Shown piece by piece: positions 37,108 through 40,768 of a stretch of 40,768 bases of DNA (position 1 is the stretch's first letter; the number at the start of each line of letters is the position of its first letter). The stretch covers positions 1-40,768 of the forward strand of contig SVSA01000009.1 of NCBI GenBank assembly GCA_015064545.1, given 5' to 3'. The translations under genes were made by a program, and so were the position numbers. The stretch is from Oscillospiraceae bacterium (GTDB lineage Bacteria > Bacillota > Clostridia > Oscillospirales > CAG-272). Below the pieces are notes generated by a model that saw only the letters and a list, made by a program, of their open reading frames with translations, was not told where the DNA came from and ran no database searches.

Positions 37108-37134
37108 AATTCTATCTGTCGAAAGGAGACTGCC

Positions 37135-38028
37135 ATGACCAAATCTGCCGAAACCATGAAAAAACGCTTGGAAAAGCTGAAAACGGTTGTCAACGGCTGT
37201 TCTCTTTCAGCCACGCGCGCCGGCCAGCAGGCTCTTGGCCTCTTTGCCACCCTGCCTCATCGCCGCGAGGAAACCTTTGAAACCATCTCCTTTCCGACAT
37301 TTACGTTAGGCAAGCTGACACCGCAAGCGATTGCCGATCCGACGGCAGCCGTTATGTATATTCACGGTGGGGGCTTTGTCGGCGGCGGCTTGTCCTATGC
37401 CCGCGGCTTTGCCACCACGCTGGCCGCCGAGCTTTCGCTCACCGCCTACTGCCCCTCTTACCGTCTGGCCCCCGAGCATCCCTTCCCCGCCGCGCTCAAG
37501 GATGTCTTAGCCGCTTATCGCTATGTGACAACCACCGGCGGTATCCGTCCGGACAGGCTGGTCTTGGTCGGAGAATCGGCCGGCGGCGGTCTTCTCTATT
37601 CCCTCTGCCTGCAGCTCAAGCGTATGGGCAAGCCGATGCCTGCCGGGTTGATTGCCATTTCCCCTTGGGTAGATCTGACGCTTTCCGGTCCTTCGTATGA
37701 GGCCAACCGTGAGGTCGATCCCTCGCTCACCGTCGAGCGTCTCCGCTTCTTTGCCGACTGCTATACCGACACCCCCGACGATCCGTTCGTTTCGCCGCTG
37801 TTCGGTGATCTGAGCGGAATGCCGCCGTCTCTGATCGTATCGGGCGGTGTGGAGATCATGCTTTCGGATGCCGCCTCGCTTCACGCCAAGCTCACCGAGG
37901 CCGGTTGCCGCAGTGAGCACCATATTGCCCCCGACCTCTGGCATGCTTACCCGCTGTACGCCATCGAAGAGAGTCATGACGATTTCGACCGCTTTCGCGG
38001 TTTTGTAAAGGAATGTATCGCCGAATGA
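37135..38028 (+). CDS. Alpha/beta hydrolase (HSL/acetyl-esterase-like)
   Basis: 'YIHGGGFVGGG' oxyanion HGGG, 'LVGESAGGG' nucleophile elbow, 'DLWHAYPLY' His. Confidence 0.92.
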   Translation: MTKSAETMKKRLEKLKTVVNGCSLSATRAGQQALGLFATLPHRREETFETISFPTFTLGKLTPQAIADPTAAVMYIHGGGFVGGGLSYARGFATTLAAELSLTAYCPSYRLAPEHPFPAALKDVLAAYRYVTTTGGIRPDRLVLVGESAGGGLLYSLCLQLKRMGKPMPAGLIAISPWVDLTLSGPSYEANREVDPSLTVERLRFFADCYTDTPDDPFVSPLFGDLSGMPPSLIVSGGVEIMLSDAASLHAKLTEAGCRSEHHIAPDLWHAYPLYAIEESHDDFDRFRGFVKECIAE

Positions 38029-39305
38029 AACGCACGTTACGCTGGATGAAGCTGGATAACGCAGCGCTCATCTTTCCTGCCGCCCGCCGCCGCAACTGGA
38101 CCAATGTGTTCCGTCTCTCGGTCAGCTTTGTCGATGAGATCGACGCCGGCATTCTCAAAAAAGCCCTCGACCGCGCCGTCAAGCGCTGTCCCTCCATTGC
38201 CGTTCGTATCCGTACCGGTGTTTTCTGGTACTATCTGGAGGAGATTCCCGAGGCCCCCGAGGTTTTGCCCGAGGAAATTACGCCGCTGAACCGTATGCCC
38301 TTCCGCAAGATACGCCGCTGTGCCTTCCGTGTGCTGTATTACCGCAACCGTATGTCGGTCGAGTTTTTCCACTCGGTATCCGACGGTAACGGAGCGCTGA
38401 TCTTCACCAAATCGCTGGCCGCCGAATATGTCCGTCTCCGTTACGGGGTGGAGGTTGCCGCCACCGACGGCGTGCTGGATATGAATGAGGCCCCCAAAAA
38501 GAGCGAGATGGAGGACAGCTTCGGTCATCATGCCGCGCCCATCAGTGCTTCCCGCAAGGAAACGAACGCCTATCCCTTAACCGGAACGCGTGAGCCCGAC
38601 CGTTTTTTACACGTCACCACCGGTATTCTGGATGCCGAAGCGGTGCGTGACATGGCCAAATCCTATGGCGCTACCGTCACCGTATTCCTATCGGCTGTTA
38701 TGATGAAGGCCATCTATGAAATGCAAAATGAAGCGGTGCGTAATCCGAGGAAGCGCATGCCGGTCAAGATACTGATTCCCGTGAATCTCCGCAAGATCTT
38801 CCCCAGCGAAACCCTGCGGAATTTTGCCTCTTACATTACTCCCGAGATCGATCCGCGCCTCGGCGACTACACCTTTGAGGAAATGATTTCGGTCATTCAT
38901 CACCGCTTGAGTCTGGAGCTCAACAACAAGCATCTGGCCTCCAAATTTGCCGCCAATGTCCGCGATGAGCGTTCCAAAATCTTGCGCATCATGCCGTTGT
39001 TTGTCAAAAATATGGCCATGAAGCTGGTCTACAATGCGGTCGGTGAACGCAAATCGAGTATCTGTATTTCCAATCTCGGTCTTGTCACCCTGCCCGAAGG
39101 TATGCGCCCCTATGTAACCCGTCTGGATTTTGTTCTTGGCGTGCAGGCCAGCTCTCCCTGTAACTGCGGCATTCTCTCCTACAACGGCAAGCTCTATGTC
39201 AATTTCATCCGAGGCATCGTGGAATCCGACCTGGAGCGCCACTTCTTTACCGAGTTGCGCAAAATGGGGCTTCACGTCTTCATTGAAAGCAACCAACGCG
39301 ACTAA
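38025..39305 (+). CDS. Alcohol acetyltransferase / condensation-superfamily acyltransferase
   Basis: HxxxDG-type motif 'FFHSVSDGNGALIF'; 'KILIPVNLRKIFPSETLRNFASYI'; 4-bp ATGA overlap with the hydrolase gene. Confidence 0.8.
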   Translation: MKRTLRWMKLDNAALIFPAARRRNWTNVFRLSVSFVDEIDAGILKKALDRAVKRCPSIAVRIRTGVFWYYLEEIPEAPEVLPEEITPLNRMPFRKIRRCAFRVLYYRNRMSVEFFHSVSDGNGALIFTKSLAAEYVRLRYGVEVAATDGVLDMNEAPKKSEMEDSFGHHAAPISASRKETNAYPLTGTREPDRFLHVTTGILDAEAVRDMAKSYGATVTVFLSAVMMKAIYEMQNEAVRNPRKRMPVKILIPVNLRKIFPSETLRNFASYITPEIDPRLGDYTFEEMISVIHHRLSLELNNKHLASKFAANVRDERSKILRIMPLFVKNMAMKLVYNAVGERKSSICISNLGLVTLPEGMRPYVTRLDFVLGVQASSPCNCGILSYNGKLYVNFIRGIVESDLERHFFTELRKMGLHVFIESNQRD

Positions 39306-39319
39306 GAAAGGATGATCCT

Positions 39320-40021
39320 ATGTACTGTGTCAAATGCGGCGTAGAACTCGCCGACAGCGAAAAGAAATGTCCCCTCTGCCAAACCACCGTTGTTTGCCCT
39401 GACGGTATGAAGCGTGAGAACAGCGAATCCCGGTATCCGCCCTTCCCCGGCAATGAAACCGAGGGGATTTCCCGTGCCGGTGCGCTCTTTATCGTTACCT
39501 TTCTCTTCTTCATCCCCTTTGCCCTCTGTCTGCTCTGCGATCTGGCGCTCAATCATGAGATCGTCTGGTCGGGGTATGCCTCGGGCGGTATTTTGCTCAG
39601 CTATATCCTGATGATCCTGCCGACATGGTTCCGCAAGCCAAATCCCGTCATTTTTGTTCCCATCGATTTCGGTGCCATTGGTTTATATTTGCTCTATATC
39701 AACCTCGCCACCGACGGCCGTTGGTTCTTATCCTTGGCCTTCCCGATGGTGGTTCTGATGGCGCTGATCGTTACTGCCGTGGTCACGCTCACCCGCTATA
39801 CCCACGGCGGCGAGCTTTTTATCTACGGCGGTGCCTCGATTGCCTTCGGAGGCGCCTTCATTCTGCTCGAATTTCTGATCAGCCTGACCTTTGATCTCTC
39901 CGGGATGTTCCACTGGTCGCCGCTTCCCTTTACGGCCATGTTCCTGCTCGGCATGATGCTCATCGTCATCGGCATCTGCAAGCCCCTGCGCGAATCGCTC
40001 CGACGCAAGTTCTTCTTTTAA
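39320..40021 (+). CDS. N-terminal zinc-ribbon, multi-TM protein (DUF6320-like)
   Basis: 'MYCVKCGVELADSEKKCPLCQTTVV' followed by several TM helices; same operon. Confidence 0.75.
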   Translation: MYCVKCGVELADSEKKCPLCQTTVVCPDGMKRENSESRYPPFPGNETEGISRAGALFIVTFLFFIPFALCLLCDLALNHEIVWSGYASGGILLSYILMILPTWFRKPNPVIFVPIDFGAIGLYLLYINLATDGRWFLSLAFPMVVLMALIVTAVVTLTRYTHGGELFIYGGASIAFGGAFILLEFLISLTFDLSGMFHWSPLPFTAMFLLGMMLIVIGICKPLRESLRRKFFF

Positions 40022-40042
40022 TGCCCGGCCGTTTTTGGCCGC

Positions 40043-40080
40043 AAAACGCCGCTGTTGTCAAAAAACGGCGGCGTTTTCTT
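40043..40080 (+). terminator. Intrinsic terminator of the 37135-40021 operon
   Basis: aaaacgccgc-tgttgtcaaaaaacg-gcggcgttttctt. Confidence 0.7.
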
Positions 40081-40120
40081 ATATTTTGTCGTATTTTCTT
40101 CAAGAATCAACATTGACCCC

Positions 40121-40149
40121 TTGCCAAACGGGTCAGAATGTAGTATAAT
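40121..40149 (+). promoter_or_regulatory. sigmaA promoter for the DUF1622-like gene
   Basis: TTGCCA-17-TATAAT. Confidence 0.6.
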
Positions 40150-40201
40150 AAAGATAATCCCCGTGCGCTGTCAATCACAAGGATCACATGAGGTGTTAAC
40201 C

Positions 40202-40567
40202 ATGACTGCTACCTACCAATGGATTGAAAACATTTTTTTGCAAATCATTCAATATGCGGCGCTTGTCATTGAGCTGATCGGCGTTGCCGTTCTGATCTGG
40301 GCGGTCATTCGCGCCCTCATCGTCCTCATCCGGCGCGGCGATCATATGCGTCTTTTGCTGGCCGAGGGCATTGCACTCGCACTCGAATTCAAAATGGGCG
40401 GCGAGCTGCTCCGCACGGTCATTATCCGCGACTGGCATGAGCTTCTGGTGCTTGGCGCCGTCATTCTGCTTCGCGCCGCCATGACCTTCCTGATTCAATG
40501 GGAAATCCGCGTAGAGCGCCGCTTGGAAAAAGAAAAGAACAATGCCGAAAGTAAAGAAAAAACCTAA
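40202..40567 (+). CDS. DUF1622-family small membrane protein
   Basis: 'LLLAEGIALALEFKMGGELLRTVIIRDWHELLVLGAVILLRAAMTFLIQWEI'. Start at ATG 40202, downstream of a promoter that lies inside the longer track ORF. Confidence 0.82.
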   Translation: MTATYQWIENIFLQIIQYAALVIELIGVAVLIWAVIRALIVLIRRGDHMRLLLAEGIALALEFKMGGELLRTVIIRDWHELLVLGAVILLRAAMTFLIQWEIRVERRLEKEKNNAESKEKT

Positions 40568-40611
40568 GCGAATATTCTTGAAACGGCGCTTCAACTATCC
40601 CGAAATGCCAA

Positions 40612-40647
40612 GCATCCCCGACAGAACCCTGTCGGGGATGCTTTTTT
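40612..40647 (+). terminator. Intrinsic terminator after the DUF1622-like gene
   Basis: gcatccccgacag-aacc-ctgtcggggatgc-tttttt. Confidence 0.92.
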
Positions 40648-40768
40648 GTAAATGAAATCCCCGCCATAGTGGCGGGGTTCAATATAGGTTTACCGATGAA
40701 CAGAAATGATGTAAAGAAAAAATGCAGTTTAAGGGCAGTTCGCGCAAATGGCTCCCTCCGGGAGGGGG

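Noticed and set aside
1-40768. CRISPR array, prophage, integron, BGC megasynthase, toxin-antitoxin or defence island
   Set aside because: No regularly spaced repeats, integrase, phage structural genes, NRPS/PKS modules or recognisable defence genes seen on either strand.
40751-40768. Hairpin-like ggctccctccgggaggggg at the right edge
   Set aside because: Truncated by the window boundary; looks like a generic GC-rich repeat start but cannot be evaluated.

Overview
The window looks like a chromosomal segment from a Firmicutes/Clostridia-type bacterium (pheST, HprK, SdpR/SdpI-like pair, sigmaA-type TTGACA-17-TATAAT promoters, AGGAGG ribosome-binding sites). About 32 protein genes can be supported. 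I saw no rRNA, tRNA, CRISPR array, integrase or transposase. Left part (0.2-10.2 kb): housekeeping genes (methyltransferase-like, SDR, pheS-pheT, SdpI/ArsR, RtcB, DEDDh exonuclease, LUD protein). Middle (10.3-20.5 kb, minus strand): a five-gene run of surface-anchored proteins, including two tandem ~1100-aa paralogs with no family I can recognise and an SGNH hydrolase, divergent from an AraC regulator. Next (21.8-24.8 kb): a hairpin-rich repeat element, a protein that looks like an M14 carboxypeptidase without its catalytic core, a CBM6-like lipoprotein and a sugar-type solute-binding lipoprotein. Then (25-34.6 kb): a glycan-degradation cluster (GH78-, GH27-, GH127- and GH43-like enzymes plus a FAD oxidoreductase and a second AraC regulator) without a transporter permease in the window. 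Right end: HprK, an alpha/beta hydrolase / acyltransferase / zinc-ribbon membrane protein operon, and a DUF1622-like protein. The best candidate for an undescribed system is the 10.3-20.5 kb surface operon. The most unusual DNA-level signal is a 58-bp direct repeat whose two copies differ only in their hairpin loops, each loop being the reverse complement of its partner. All family assignments are from reading motifs; no database search was run.
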